From Verrucosispora sioxanthis (GTDB lineage: Bacteria; Actinomycetota; Actinomycetes; Mycobacteriales; Micromonosporaceae), in contig NZ_SAIY01000005.1 in assembly GCF_010560025.1 (NCBI RefSeq), forward strand, positions 542,656-606,655: a stretch of 64,000 nucleotides of DNA, given 5' to 3'. The notes under the pieces are model-generated. The model saw only the letters and a list, made by a program, of their open reading frames with translations. It had not been told where the DNA came from and did not search any database. Position 1 is the stretch's first letter. Every line of letters starts with the position of its first letter. Below, piece by piece: positions 29,407 to 38,552 of this stretch. A program made the translations under genes and the position numbers.

Positions 29407-30568
29407 TGACGGCAGCCTCCTTCGCCCGGTCCTGCAACTCCCGCGTTCGCCGCCGGCTCGGCAGCAGACCCTGCGGACGCAGCAGCATGATGAGCACCAG
29501 CGCCAGCCCGAAGGCCAGCACCCGGTACTCCGAGAAGTCCCGGAACCGCTCCGGCAGGTAGGCGAGCAGGAACGCGCCGAGCGCCACGCCCGCCATGTTG
29601 CCGGACCCGCCGACCACCACCATCGCGACGAACAGGATGGAGAGCTGGACGTTGAAGGTCTCCGGCTGGATGAAGGTCGACCGGCTGGCGAAGAGCAGAC
29701 CCGACAACCCACCCAGGGCGGCGCCGATGGCGAACGCCCACAGCTTGAACTTGAACGGGTAGACACCCATGACCGCGGCGGCGTCCTCGTCCTCCCGGAT
29801 GGCCAGCCACGACCGCCCGACCCGGCTGTGCTCCAGTCGGCGCACCAGCAGGACCATCAGCAGCACCACGGTGAGCGCCAGCCAGTACCAGGGCTCGATC
29901 TTGAGCAGCCCGAAGACGGTGTTGTCGGCCGACGGCGGCCCCTCCGGACCCGGGATGCCCGCGACGCCCTGCGCCTGGCCGGCCCACCCCGAGTTCTTGG
30001 CCACGATCCGGATGATCTCGCCGAAGCCCAACGTCACGATCGCCAGGTAGTCACCCCGCAACCGGAGCGTCGGCCAGCCCAGCAGCACGCCGGCGACCAG
30101 GGAGAAGGCCAGCGCGATCGGGATACAGACCGCCCAGGCGACCGCCCACTCCTCGGACAGGCCGAACTGCCGCTGCATCGACTGCACGACCGGCGACTGG
30201 GTCGAACCGAACAGCGCGACGCTGTAGGCACCCACCGCGTAGAAGCCGACGTAGCCGAGGTCGAGCAGACCGGCCAGGCCGATCACCACGTTGAGCCCGA
30301 TCGCGACCAGCACGTACAGGGCGCACACGAAGAGCACCCCGGCCCAGTTCGAGCCGCCGGCGATGGAGTCGGTCCGGAACCAGTCCAGACCGGGGATGAT
30401 CAGGTTCGTCCCCGGGATGTCACCAAGGAACGGCAGGTAGTACAGGAACGCGATCCCCGCCAGAACCCCCAGCCAACGCTGCCAGCGGGGCAGCGCCCGC
30501 CAACGGTCGGCCATGCCGCCAAAAGCGTGTCGGCGCCGCTCGTTGAACTGTCGCAGTGCCTCTGTCAT
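29396..30568 (-). CDS. livM: branched-chain amino acid ABC transporter permease LivM
   Basis: Membrane permease of 390 residues with about ten helices. The LivM signature region (GFGEIIRIVAKNSGWAGQAQG, then GRSWLAIREDEDAAAVMGV with the EAA-like loop) is intact, and the C-terminus reads LRPQGLLPSRRRTREL. The start overlaps the livH stop in an ATGA arrangement, so translation is coupled. Forms the channel with LivH. Confidence 0.95.
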   Translation of the reverse strand: MTEALRQFNERRRHAFGGMADRWRALPRWQRWLGVLAGIAFLYYLPFLGDIPGTNLIIPGLDWFRTDSIAGGSNWAGVLFVCALYVLVAIGLNVVIGLAGLLDLGYVGFYAVGAYSVALFGSTQSPVVQSMQRQFGLSEEWAVAWAVCIPIALAFSLVAGVLLGWPTLRLRGDYLAIVTLGFGEIIRIVAKNSGWAGQAQGVAGIPGPEGPPSADNTVFGLLKIEPWYWLALTVVLLMVLLVRRLEHSRVGRSWLAIREDEDAAAVMGVYPFKFKLWAFAIGAALGGLSGLLFASRSTFIQPETFNVQLSILFVAMVVVGGSGNMAGVALGAFLLAYLPERFRDFSEYRVLAFGLALVLIMLLRPQGLLPSRRRTRELQDRAKEAAVNVA

Positions 30569-31539
30569 GCCCTCGCCTTTCCGAGAGACTCACCGAGCAG
30601 ACCGGTCGGGCGGAAGATCAGCACCACCACGAGCACCACGAAGGCGGCCACGTCCTCCCAGGTCGACCGGGTCAGCGTCGCGGCGTACACCTCGATCACA
30701 CCGAGCAGCAGGCCACCGAGCAGCGCGCCCCGCAGGTTGCCGATGCCACCGAGCACCGCGGCGGTGAACGCCTTGAGCCCGATCACGAAACCGATGTCGA
30801 ACTTGGTGATCCCGTACCGCATGTTCCACAACAGAGCGGCCGCACCCGCCATCAGTCCACCCAGCACGAAGACCAGCATGATCACCCGGTCCTGGTGCAC
30901 CCCCATCAGCGCCGCGGTGTCCGGATTCTGCGCCACCGCGCGCACCCCCCGGCCGTACCGGGTCCGGTTGATGAACTGGTCCAGCCCGTAGAGCATCACC
31001 AGGGCCGACACCACCATGATGATCTGCACATTGGTGATGTTGGCGCCGGCCACCGAGATGACCGTCTCCTGCTTCAACATCGCCGGGATACCGATCACGA
31101 GCCGGTTCTCGCTGAAGCCGCGTCCCGAGAAGAACCCCGCCATCCACAGCGCGTAGATCTCCACCAGGACGAGCGAGACACCGATGGCGGTGATCAGGAA
31201 GATCAGCGGCGGCGCGTTCATCCGACGTAGTCGCCGGTACGCGACCCGCTCGACAGTCAACGCGGTGGCACCGGAGGCCGCCGCGCCGACGAGCAGACCG
31301 ATGAGCAGGTAGACGATCGCCATGCCGATCGAGGGCGTGTCGGTGATCCCGAGCAGCGACCAGGTACCGAGAATCGCGAACGTGCCGACCATGAAGATCT
31401 CGGAGTGCGCGAAGTTGATCAGACGAAGCACACCGTAGACCAGCGTGTACCCCAGTGCGACGAGGGCGTAGATGGCCCCTTTGGACAACCCGTCCACCGT
31501 GTGCTGGGCCAGGTTGCCGAACAAGGCATCGAAATTCAC
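30565..31539 (-). CDS. livH: branched-chain amino acid ABC transporter permease LivH
   Basis: Membrane permease of 324 residues with eight or nine helices; opens with a GTG at 31539 preceded by AAGGGAG at seven bases. The family stretch GLSKGAIYALVALGYTLVYGVLRLINFAHSE region and the EAA-like loop GRGVRAVAQNPDTAALMGV are clear. It lies 67 bases behind livK, after a perfect hairpin that likely lowers its expression relative to livK. Confidence 0.95.
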   Translation of the reverse strand: MNFDALFGNLAQHTVDGLSKGAIYALVALGYTLVYGVLRLINFAHSEIFMVGTFAILGTWSLLGITDTPSIGMAIVYLLIGLLVGAAASGATALTVERVAYRRLRRMNAPPLIFLITAIGVSLVLVEIYALWMAGFFSGRGFSENRLVIGIPAMLKQETVISVAGANITNVQIIMVVSALVMLYGLDQFINRTRYGRGVRAVAQNPDTAALMGVHQDRVIMLVFVLGGLMAGAAALLWNMRYGITKFDIGFVIGLKAFTAAVLGGIGNLRGALLGGLLLGVIEVYAATLTRSTWEDVAAFVVLVVVLIFRPTGLLGESLGKARA

Positions 31540-31561
31540 GGGTTTCTCCCTTGGCACCGTC

Positions 31562-31591
31562 GCGCGGCCGGGGAAAAGACCCCGGCCGCGC
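31562..31591 (-). terminator. intercistronic hairpin between livK and livH
   Basis: Arms GCGCGGCCGGGG (31562-31573) and CCCCGGCCGCGC (31580-31591) pair perfectly over a six-base loop, 15 bases after the livK stop and just ahead of the livH ribosome site. Most likely a partial terminator or 3'-end stabiliser that keeps the binding protein more abundant than the permease. Confidence 0.75.
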
Positions 31592-31606
31592 AACGGTCAT
31601 CCTGGC

Positions 31607-32761
31607 TCAGCTGAGCTTGATCTCCTGCTGGGCCGTGATCGCGCCATCCTTGATCTCGTAGGCCCAGATCACCACCCGGGACTTGTCCACGTCACCGGTC
31701 GGGTCGAACTTGAGGTACTTCGAGACGCCCTCCTTGTCGTAGGCGTCCACCCACTCCAGGAGGTCCTTACGCGTGGTCTTGCCCTCGGCCAGACCCTCGA
31801 TCAGCACCTTCGCGGCGTCGAAGCCCTCGGCACCGTAGGAACCCGGAGGCGAGCCGTACTCCTTCTCGTAGTCGGCGGAGAAGGTGCCACCGGCCTTGTC
31901 CGGCGGCAGGCACGGGCAGGTCACGATCGCACCGTTGGCACCGGCACCGGCACCCGACGGGAAGGCCGGGTCGTACAGACCGTCGAAGCCGAGGAAGGTC
32001 GCCGTGATGCCGGCCTCCCGCATCTGCTTCAGCAGCGGGGCGGCCTCGTTGGTGTAGCCGCCGTAGGCGACCGCGTCCGGCGCGGCAGCCTTGATCTTCG
32101 AGATGGTGGCGGCGAAGTTGACCTGCTTCTCCTGAACCTGGTCGGTCCCGCCGGCCAGGTCACCGAGAGCCTTGGTCAGCTCACCCGCGATACCGGCACC
32201 GTAGGTGGTGCCGTCGTTGATCACGAAGACCTTCTTAGCCTTCGCCACGTCCCGGAAGTAGACAGCCGCGGCGGCACCCTGGGTGGCGTCGTTACCGACC
32301 ACCCGGTGGAACGCCTTGTTGTCACCGGCGGTCAGCTCGATCGCCGTCGCCGACGGGCTCACCATGACCATGCCGGCGGCCTCGTAGACGTCCATCGTCG
32401 CCTTGGTCTCACCGGAGAACGCACCACCGATGACACCCAGGAAGGACTCGTCACCGACGACCTGGTTCGCGACCGGCGTGGCCTGCGTGGGGTCACCCTG
32501 GGTGTCGAACTCCTGCAGGGTGACCTGGCAGTCGGCGTTCGCCTCGTTGTGCTGCCTCACGGCGAGCTTGGCGCCGTTGAGCGACGGGATCACCAGACCG
32601 GAGTTCGGGCCGCTGAAGGCACCGAAGATGGCGAGCTTGCCACCGCAGTTACCGTCGCCGCCAGCATCGTTGCCCTCATCCGACGCCTGGCAGCCCGCCG
32701 CGGCAAACAGGGCTGCCGCCAGCCCGACGGCGCCCAGCGCCCGTACGTACTTACGCCTCAC
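31607..32761 (-). CDS. livK: branched-chain amino acid ABC transporter substrate-binding lipoprotein LivK
   Basis: Extracellular binding protein of 384 residues, lipid-anchored: the signal LAAALFAAAGC places the modified cysteine near residue 26. The type I periplasmic-binding fold follows: LAIFGAFSGPNSGLVIPSLNG, VVGDESFLGVIGGAFSGET, ELTAGDNKAFHRVVGND and FVINDGTTYGAGIA. The GTG at 32761 is supported by GGAGGAGG nine bases upstream. First gene of livKHMGF; the promoter should lie in the 228 bases before it. Confidence 0.95.
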   Translation of the reverse strand: MRRKYVRALGAVGLAAALFAAAGCQASDEGNDAGGDGNCGGKLAIFGAFSGPNSGLVIPSLNGAKLAVRQHNEANADCQVTLQEFDTQGDPTQATPVANQVVGDESFLGVIGGAFSGETKATMDVYEAAGMVMVSPSATAIELTAGDNKAFHRVVGNDATQGAAAAVYFRDVAKAKKVFVINDGTTYGAGIAGELTKALGDLAGGTDQVQEKQVNFAATISKIKAAAPDAVAYGGYTNEAAPLLKQMREAGITATFLGFDGLYDPAFPSGAGAGANGAIVTCPCLPPDKAGGTFSADYEKEYGSPPGSYGAEGFDAAKVLIEGLAEGKTTRKDLLEWVDAYDKEGVSKYLKFDPTGDVDKSRVVIWAYEIKDGAITAQQEIKLS

Positions 32762-32989
32762 GGCTATTGACCTCCTCCAGATACAGGGGTCGGGCGCACC
32801 CGGGGCAGCGTCACCGGCCAGTTCGGCGGTCACCACCCAGGCGTGAATCCGCACACCTGCGTTACGGCTCGTGATGGCGGAGCGTACTGCGTCCCTAAAC
32901 CGTCCCGGAAGACCCGCGAGCCACGCTTGCCAAACCGTTACGAACACAAGCGCCGATGCGACCGCCCCCGTAACAGCGCCGACCCACGC

Positions 32990-34205
32990 TCAGCCGGTCA
33001 ACCCCGACAGCCCGAAGACCGCACCGGCCGCCCCGTCGTCCAGTACCAGCAGCAACCGGCCCGGCTCCCCGAACACCGACACCGAGCTGACCGGTCCGGC
33101 CGGCACCTCCCTCGGCAGCACCACCGGCCGCCACGAGGCACCGCGGTCCGCCGAACTCCACAGGGCATGACGCACGCCGTCGGTGACCGCCGTCACCACC
33201 TGCCCGTCGAAGGTCGACAACCCCCGCACGGCGGGCACGCCGGACGGCGCGGCCGCACCGAACCCACCCCCGCTCCCAGCCGTCGGGCCCGGCCCGCCAA
33301 CCGCCGAACGCACGACCGCGCAGGCCGACGGCCACCGGCTCGCCGTCGACCCGCACCACCCGCTGCAACTCGTCGTACTCGTCGGTGCCCGGCACGGGCA
33401 CCCGCTGCCAGCTCCGGCCGTCCGACGAACGCCACGCCAGCGGATCACGGTCGATCCGGCCCGGGCCGATGATCCCGCCCACCGCCAACCAGCCGCCATC
33501 CACCGGCGTCGCGTCGAACAACCAGGTGACCCCGTGCTCGTCGGTTGCCAGCCCCGGCACGCCCTCGAGGATCTCGAACTCCCCCGCCGCCTCCGAGAGC
33601 CAGACCGCCGCACCGCTGACCCGGTTCCCCACGATCATGAAACCCGACGGACCGGCGACCATCCGCGCCACGTTCACCGCCTGCGGGCCGCCGTAGAGCT
33701 CGAACCCGGCCCGAACCTCGGCCAACGCACCATCCGCGCGCCGCACCCAACTGCTCACCCGCGGATTCGCGTGCGCACCGCCGCTCTTCGCACCGACCGC
33801 CGCGAACCGGCCGTCGGTGCAGGCGACCGAGTACAGAATGTTCTGCCGGCCGTAGTAGGAGTCCGCCACGATCCGCACCGACTCCCAGGACACCCCGTCC
33901 GCGCTCGTCCAGGCCGCCGGCCGGGTCGCGTCACCGGGACCACCGACCGCACCGACGATGTACCAACGCCCACCGCAGGCGGTCACGTCGCGGAGCATCA
34001 ACCGGCCGGGCGCGCCCGGCGGAGCGGGCAAGGTCAGCTCCCGCCAGTCGGGCTGCAACGGTGGCACCTCGTCCGGTCCGGGCGTACCGGCCCGACAGCC
34101 CATCACCAGCAGCAGGCAGGCAACGACGAGCGCAGCGGTACGCCGCAGAGCGGGTGCGAAGGCACCGTGCGGCGGGGCTGTGCCGTCGACCCGTCCTCCG
34201 CGCAT
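32990..34205 (-). pseudogene. Asp-box beta-propeller lipoprotein, one frameshift
   Basis: Exported lipoprotein of about 405 residues when read across one break. The signal (ALVVACLLLVMGC) puts the lipidated cysteine near residue 37. The mature part carries several BNR/Asp-box repeats (TSADGVSW, RSSDGRSW, SSADRGASW), so it should be a sialidase-fold propeller; whether it binds or cleaves glycans is unknown. The frame switches near 33262-33285 inside a G-rich tract, after GGWRAGPDGWERG and before FGAAAPSGVPAVRG. It ends ahead of the liv operon on the same strand. Confidence 0.65.
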
Positions 34206-34277
34206 GCCCGATGGTATCGGCGCCGCAGCCCGACGGGAGCCCCTGGCGCCGGCCCCGACCAGGCCGCCCGACCGAAC

Positions 34278-34898
34278 CTACTGGGCCGGCTCGGCCACCT
34301 CACCGCCGGCGGTCTCGGCGAGGATCCGCTCGGAGACCTCCTTCATGGTCATCCGGTGGTCCATCGCGGTGCGCTGGATCCACTTGAACGCCTGCGGCTC
34401 GCTCATGTTGTAGGTGGTCATCAGCGCGCCCTTGGCCCGCTCGACGGTCTTGCGGACCTCCAGCCGGTCGGTCAGCCCGGCCACCTCGGCCTCGAGCGCG
34501 GCGATCTCGGAGTAGCGGGACAGGGCGATCTCCACCGCCGGCACCAGGTCGCTCTTCTGGAAGGGCTTGACCAGGTACGCCATCGCACCGGCCGCCCGAG
34601 CCCGCTCCACCAGGTCACGCTGGCTGAACGCGGTCAGAATGATCACCGGTGCGATCCGGGCCCCGGCGATCCGCTCGGCGGCCGCCAGCCCATCCATGAT
34701 GGGCATCTTGATGTCGAGAATCACCAGGTCGGGCTTGAGTTCCTCGGCCAACCGGATGGCGGCCTCGCCGTCACCGGCCTCGCCGACCACCTCGTAGCCC
34801 TCCTCGGCCAGCATCTCAGCCAGGTCCAGCCGGATCAGCGCCTCGTCCTCGGCGATCAGTACCCGCCTGCGCGCGGCATCCGTCTGCGTCTCGGCCAC
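34278..34898 (-). CDS. pdtaR: ANTAR-domain response regulator (PdtaR-like)
   Basis: Two-component response regulator of 206 residues that binds RNA rather than DNA. The receiver domain (1-125) has the acidic pocket AEDE (residues 16-19), phospho-acceptor Asp62 in LVILDIKMP and Lys in YLVKPF. Residues about 140-195 form the ANTAR domain (VERAKGALMTTYNMSEPQAFKWIQRTAM region, conserved AKGxLM and A-x-x-W/I-I-Q). In mycobacteria the PdtaS kinase partner is encoded elsewhere, which also applies here. No cognate hairpin pair could be identified by eye. It is divergent from tRNA-Leu. Confidence 0.93.
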   Translation of the reverse strand: MAETQTDAARRRVLIAEDEALIRLDLAEMLAEEGYEVVGEAGDGEAAIRLAEELKPDLVILDIKMPIMDGLAAAERIAGARIAPVIILTAFSQRDLVERARAAGAMAYLVKPFQKSDLVPAVEIALSRYSEIAALEAEVAGLTDRLEVRKTVERAKGALMTTYNMSEPQAFKWIQRTAMDHRMTMKEVSERILAETAGGEVAEPAQ

Positions 34899-34979
34899 GA
34901 GCCACTCCCACCATCGTTTCCGGCACGGCTACCACCCATGCTCCCGCACGAGCGTAGTCGGGTACAGTAAGCCCCACCC

Positions 34980-35062
34980 GCCGGGATGGTGGAACGGCAT
35001 ACACGGAAGTCTCAAACACTTCTGCCCGAAAGGGCTTGCGGGTTCGAATCCCGCTCCCGGCA
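34980..35062 (+). tRNA. tRNA-Leu, anticodon CAA
   Basis: A complete type II tRNA of 83 bases. Acceptor arms GCCGGGA and TCCCGGC pair, discriminator A at 35062, no encoded CCA. The anticodon stem GAAGT/ACTTC encloses CTCAAAC, giving anticodon CAA (codon TTG). The long variable arm (GCCC-GAAA-GGGC) and T-loop GGTTCGAATCC are typical of leucine tRNA. This is not the bldA-type TTA-reading tRNA. Confidence 0.96.
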
Positions 35063-35094
35063 CTCTTGCCATACACGTGTTCGATGATGGCGGC

Positions 35095-35723
35095 GTGCAC
35101 CCTCCCGAAATGCGGAATCGTGTCCGCGCCTTACGTGCCCAAGGCCACAACATCCGCTCGGCGGCCCGTGCCCTCTCGCTCCCGTACACCACCGTTTGGC
35201 ACTGGGCGACGGCCACCTCGTCACCAGCGCCCGGGTACCGGTCCTGCGCATCTACTGCTCCGACAGTTGGCCAAACTTGATCTCGCTATGCGAACAGGCC
35301 ATGCGCGCGGTGCTGGCAGCCTCCGTGCAACGCGTGCAGAAGCAGGGCTGCGTCGGCGTGCAGAGTTACGGCACGCACTGGCCCTGCCTGCTGCCACAAC
35401 ATGGCCCCGGCAAGAAGCACGAGCGACGGATAGTTCTCACCGACTGGCAGGAGCGGATCGTGCGGGCGGTTCCCGGTGACTTTCTCCGGGGCCTGTTCCA
35501 CTCCGACGGCTGCCGGATCGCCAACCGGGTCACCGTACGCGCAAAGACGTACGTCTACCCGCGCTACATGTTCGTCAACGAGTCCACCGACATCATGGGG
35601 CTGTGCCAGTGGGCGCTGGACCTGCTCGGCGTCGCCTGGCGGATGAACCGGCCCAACAGCCTCTCGGTCGCGCGCCGGGAGGCGGTCGCCGCGCTCGACC
35701 GGCACGTCGGCCCGAAGTCGTGA
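35095..35723 (+). pseudogene. HTH plus LAGLIDADG-like endonuclease-domain protein, internally deleted
   Basis: Remnant of an actinobacterial family that joins an N-terminal helix-turn-helix (HPPEMRNRVRALRAQGHN, AARALSLPYTTVWHW) to a homing-endonuclease-like domain (LGDGHLVTSARVPVLRI, LLPQHGPGKKHERRI, FHSDGCRIANRV). The two parts are in different frames and meet abruptly near 35195: the roughly 50 residues normally linking HTH to LGDG are absent. This is therefore a deletion as well as a frame change, unlike the one-base breaks elsewhere. It begins 33 bases after tRNA-Leu. The second frame alone could still give a C-terminal fragment. Confidence 0.7.
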
Positions 35724-35752
35724 CCCGAGCACCACCGACCGTCGCACCCGGG

Positions 35753-36910
35753 TCAGATCGCGGCGAGCGCGTTCTCCAGGTCGGCGCGCAGGTCCTCCGG
35801 GTCTTCCAGGCCGACGGACAGGCGCAGCAGTCCGCCGCCGGGTTTGGCCGCCGCCTCGACGGGGCGGTGGGTCAGTGACGCCGGGTGCTGGATGAGCGTG
35901 TCGACGCCACCGAGGGAGACGGCGTGGGTGATGAGCCGGCAGGCGTCGGCGACCGCCGCGGCGGCGGGTGCGCCGCCGCGTACCTCGAAGGCGAGGAGGC
36001 TGCCCGGGCCGGACATCTGCCTGCCGACGAGCCCGGCCGGGTCGTGGGTGCCGGGGTGGTGGACCTGTGCGACCGCCGGGTGCGCGGCGAGCCAGAGGGC
36101 GAGTTTCTCCGCGCCGGCCTGCTGGGCGCGGACCCGCAGCGGCAGCGTCTGCAGGCCGCGGTGCAGCAGGTAGGCCCCGAGGGGGTGCAGGATCGCGCCG
36201 GTGAGGGCGCGGACCTGGCGCAGCCGGGTGGCCCACTCGGCGTCGCAGGCGATCACTCCGGCGAGGACGTCGCCGTGGCCGCCGATGCTCTTGGTGGCGC
36301 TGTGCAGCACCAGTCGGGCGCCGTGCCGGGTGGGTTGCTGGAGCACCGGGGTGGCGACGGTGTTGTCGATCAGCAGGGGCACCTGGCCGGCGGCGTCGGC
36401 GAGGGCGGCGATGTCGATCAGGTCGAGGGTCGGGTTGGCCGGTGTTTCGGCGATCACCAGGGCGGTGTCGGGGCGGATGGCGTCGGCGACGGTGTCCGGG
36501 CGGGCCCAGGTGACCTCGGTGCCGAGCAGGCCGGTGGCGAGGACGTGGTCGGTGCCGCCGTAGAGGGGGCGGACGGCGACCAGGTGTCGTCGGCCGTCGC
36601 GGGTGGCGGCGAGCAGGGCGGCGGTGAGCGCGGCCATGCCGCTGGCGTACGCGACGGCTTCGGCGGTGCCTTCGAGTTCGGCGAGGGCGGTTTCGAAGCG
36701 GGCGACGGTCGGGTTCCACAGCCGTTGGTAGACGGCGCTGGTGTCGGCGGGGAGGGTGCCGCCGGTGGCGAGGGTCTCGTAGGCGTCGCCGCCGGTGTGC
36801 ACCGAGGGCAGCGGGTTGGTGGTGGACAGGTCGATCGGCGGCACGTGGACGCCGAGGGCGGCGAGGTCGTCGCGGCCGGCGTGCACGGCTCGGGTGTCCA
36901 CGGTCGTCAT
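35753..36910 (-). CDS. PLP-dependent trans-sulfuration family enzyme (cystathionine/methionine gamma-lyase type)
   Basis: Pyridoxal-phosphate enzyme of 385 residues from the Cys/Met metabolism family. Evidence: TRAVHAGRDD start, YQRLWNPTVARFETALAELEG, PLYGGTDHV, ETPANPTLDLIDI, the Schiff-base lysine in SATKSIGGHGD, and SLGGVDTLIQHPASLTH at the end. It may cleave methionine or cystathionine; the exact reaction cannot be fixed. The ATG at 36910 gives the family-like start, with ATG codons at 36928 and 36946 as alternatives. Divergent from an Lrp-type regulator, the common arrangement for a regulator of amino acid degradation. Confidence 0.88.
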   Translation of the reverse strand: MTTVDTRAVHAGRDDLAALGVHVPPIDLSTTNPLPSVHTGGDAYETLATGGTLPADTSAVYQRLWNPTVARFETALAELEGTAEAVAYASGMAALTAALLAATRDGRRHLVAVRPLYGGTDHVLATGLLGTEVTWARPDTVADAIRPDTALVIAETPANPTLDLIDIAALADAAGQVPLLIDNTVATPVLQQPTRHGARLVLHSATKSIGGHGDVLAGVIACDAEWATRLRQVRALTGAILHPLGAYLLHRGLQTLPLRVRAQQAGAEKLALWLAAHPAVAQVHHPGTHDPAGLVGRQMSGPGSLLAFEVRGGAPAAAAVADACRLITHAVSLGGVDTLIQHPASLTHRPVEAAAKPGGGLLRLSVGLEDPEDLRADLENALAAI

Positions 36911-36935
36911 GTCGAGAGGATCGAACATCCCGCCC

Positions 36936-36972
36936 ATTGCGGGCAATAGTTCCGAACATTATTCGCCATAAT
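36936..36972. promoter_or_regulatory. candidate Lrp operator region between divergent genes
   Basis: An unusually AT-rich patch for this genome holds two short palindromes: ATTGC-GG-GCAAT (36936-36947) and ATTAT-TCGCC-ATAAT (36958-36972). Their 23-base spacing places them about two helical turns apart, fitting binding by an Lrp octamer controlling both genes. Confidence 0.5.
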
Positions 36973-37011
36973 CGCTTTCGGAGCCGGTGGCGTTCGGTAG
37001 AGGATGGCGGC

Positions 37012-37491
37012 ATGCCCCCCGTATCGAACGATGTTCGGCCGTTCGCGGCTCTCGACGACACCGACCGCGCCATCCTGTCCGAGCTGGCCGGCGACGGCCG
37101 GTTGCCGAACAATGCCCTGGCCGAACGGGTGGGGGTGGCGCCGTCGACCTGCCTGGCGCGTACCCGGGCGTTGCGGGAGTGTGGGGCGATCCGGGGTTTC
37201 CACGCCGAGGTGCATCCGGCGGCGCTGGGGTTGCCGTTGCAGGCGCTGGTGTCGGTGCGGCTGACCGAGCACGCGCGGGCGGCGGTGGACGCGTTCCGGG
37301 CCCGCTCGGTGCGGCTGCCGGGGGTGGTGTCGGTGTTCCACGTGGCCGGCGCGGAGGACTACGTGCTGCACGTGCGGGCGGCCTCGGCGGAGGCGCTGCG
37401 CGACTTCGTGCTGGACCATCTGGCGGTGGATCCGGCGGTGCAGCACACCCAGACCAGCCTGATCTTCGAGCAGGCCCGCGGGTCGGGTTGA
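37012..37491 (+). CDS. Lrp/AsnC family transcriptional regulator
   Basis: Feast/famine regulator of 159 residues. An N-terminal helix-turn-helix (LDDTDRAILSELAGDGRLPNN, AERVGVAPSTCLARTRAL) is followed by the RAM ligand-binding domain (ALVSVRLTEHARAAVDAF, HVAGAEDYVLHVRAA). The ATG at 37012 has AGAGGA eight bases upstream. It is divergent from the trans-sulfuration enzyme gene and probably regulates it in response to an amino acid. Confidence 0.93.
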   Translation: MPPVSNDVRPFAALDDTDRAILSELAGDGRLPNNALAERVGVAPSTCLARTRALRECGAIRGFHAEVHPAALGLPLQALVSVRLTEHARAAVDAFRARSVRLPGVVSVFHVAGAEDYVLHVRAASAEALRDFVLDHLAVDPAVQHTQTSLIFEQARGSG

Positions 37492-37535
37492 TCACGTCGC
37501 CGGCCGGTTCGGGAACAGAACCGGCGTAGGCCGGG

Positions 37536-38552
37536 TTGGCCAGCCGTGTGATCGACGTTCCGTTGTCTGTCCTGGACCTCGCCCCCGTCGCGGCCGGTGC
37601 CTCCGCCGGTGAGGCGTTGCGGCACACCACTGAGCTGGCGCGACGCGCCGACGAGCTGGGCTACCACCGGTTCTGGGTGGCCGAGCACCACAACATGCCG
37701 GCCATCGCGTCCTCGGCGCCGGCGGTGCTGATCGCGCACCTGGCCGCGCACACCACCGACATCCGGCTCGGCTCCGGTGGGGTGATGCTGCCCAACCACG
37801 CGCCGCTCGTGGTCGCCGAGCAGTTCGGCACCCTGGAGGCGCTGTATCCGGGACGGATCGACCTGGGCATCGGCCGGGCGCCCGGCACCGACCAGGTGAC
37901 CGCGTTGGCGCTGCGCCGGACCATGGAGGGCCTGTCGGCCGAGGGTTTCCCCCGGGAGCTGAACGATCTGATGGGCTACTTCGACGAGACGGCGTCGGGA
38001 CGGATCACCGCGACTCCGGGGCGTGGGCAGCGGCCGGCGGTGTGGTTGTTGGGTTCCAGTGGGTTCAGTGCGCAGCTGGCCGGCGCGCTGGGCCTGCCGT
38101 TCTCCTTCGCGCATCACTTCAGCGCGCAGAACACGTTGCCCGCGTTGGCGTTGTACCGGCAGAGTTTCCGCCCGTCGCGGTGGCTGGAGCGGCCGTACGC
38201 GATGGTGGCGGTGAACGCGGTGTGCGCGGAGTCCGACGAGCGGGCCGAGTGGCTGGCCGGGCCGGCCGGGTTGTCGTTCCTGCGGTTGCGGTCGGGGCGA
38301 CCGGAGCCCCTGGCGAGCCCGGACGAGGCGGCGGCGTACCCGTACACCGACGTCGAGCGGGAGTTCCTGGCACAGCGCCGGCAGGGTCAGGCGAGCGGTT
38401 CCCCGGAGACGGTACGCCGGCAGTTGAGTGAGCTGCTGGAAAGCACCGACGCGGACGAGCTGATGGTGACCACGATGGTGTACGACGTCGCCGATCGGGT
38501 GCGTTCGTTCGAGCTGATCGCGACGGAGGTGGCCGGCGGTCTGTGTCGCTGA
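37536..38552 (+). CDS. luciferase-like (LLM class) flavin-dependent oxidoreductase
   Basis: Flavin-dependent monooxygenase-fold protein of 338 residues, MsnO8/YhbW-like subgroup: PLSVLDLAPVAAGASAGEAL, YHRFWVAEHHNMPAIASSAP, GVMLPNHAPLVVAEQFGTLE, YPGRIDLGIGRAPGTD and LLGSSGFSAQLAGALGLPF. The TTG at 37536 gives the usual N-terminus; a GTG at 37548 is the alternative. Only 44 bases after the Lrp gene, so possibly co-transcribed. Substrate unknown. Confidence 0.9.
   Translation: MASRVIDVPLSVLDLAPVAAGASAGEALRHTTELARRADELGYHRFWVAEHHNMPAIASSAPAVLIAHLAAHTTDIRLGSGGVMLPNHAPLVVAEQFGTLEALYPGRIDLGIGRAPGTDQVTALALRRTMEGLSAEGFPRELNDLMGYFDETASGRITATPGRGQRPAVWLLGSSGFSAQLAGALGLPFSFAHHFSAQNTLPALALYRQSFRPSRWLERPYAMVAVNAVCAESDERAEWLAGPAGLSFLRLRSGRPEPLASPDEAAAYPYTDVEREFLAQRRQGQASGSPETVRRQLSELLESTDADELMVTTMVYDVADRVRSFELIATEVAGGLCR

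Noticed and set aside
34980..35062. bldA-type developmental leucine tRNA
   Set aside because: The anticodon reads CAA, which decodes TTG; bldA has UAA and decodes TTA.
34980..35760. Integrated element at tRNA-Leu
   Set aside because: No integrase, excisionase or copy of the tRNA 3' end was seen nearby; the deleted HTH gene alone is not enough.
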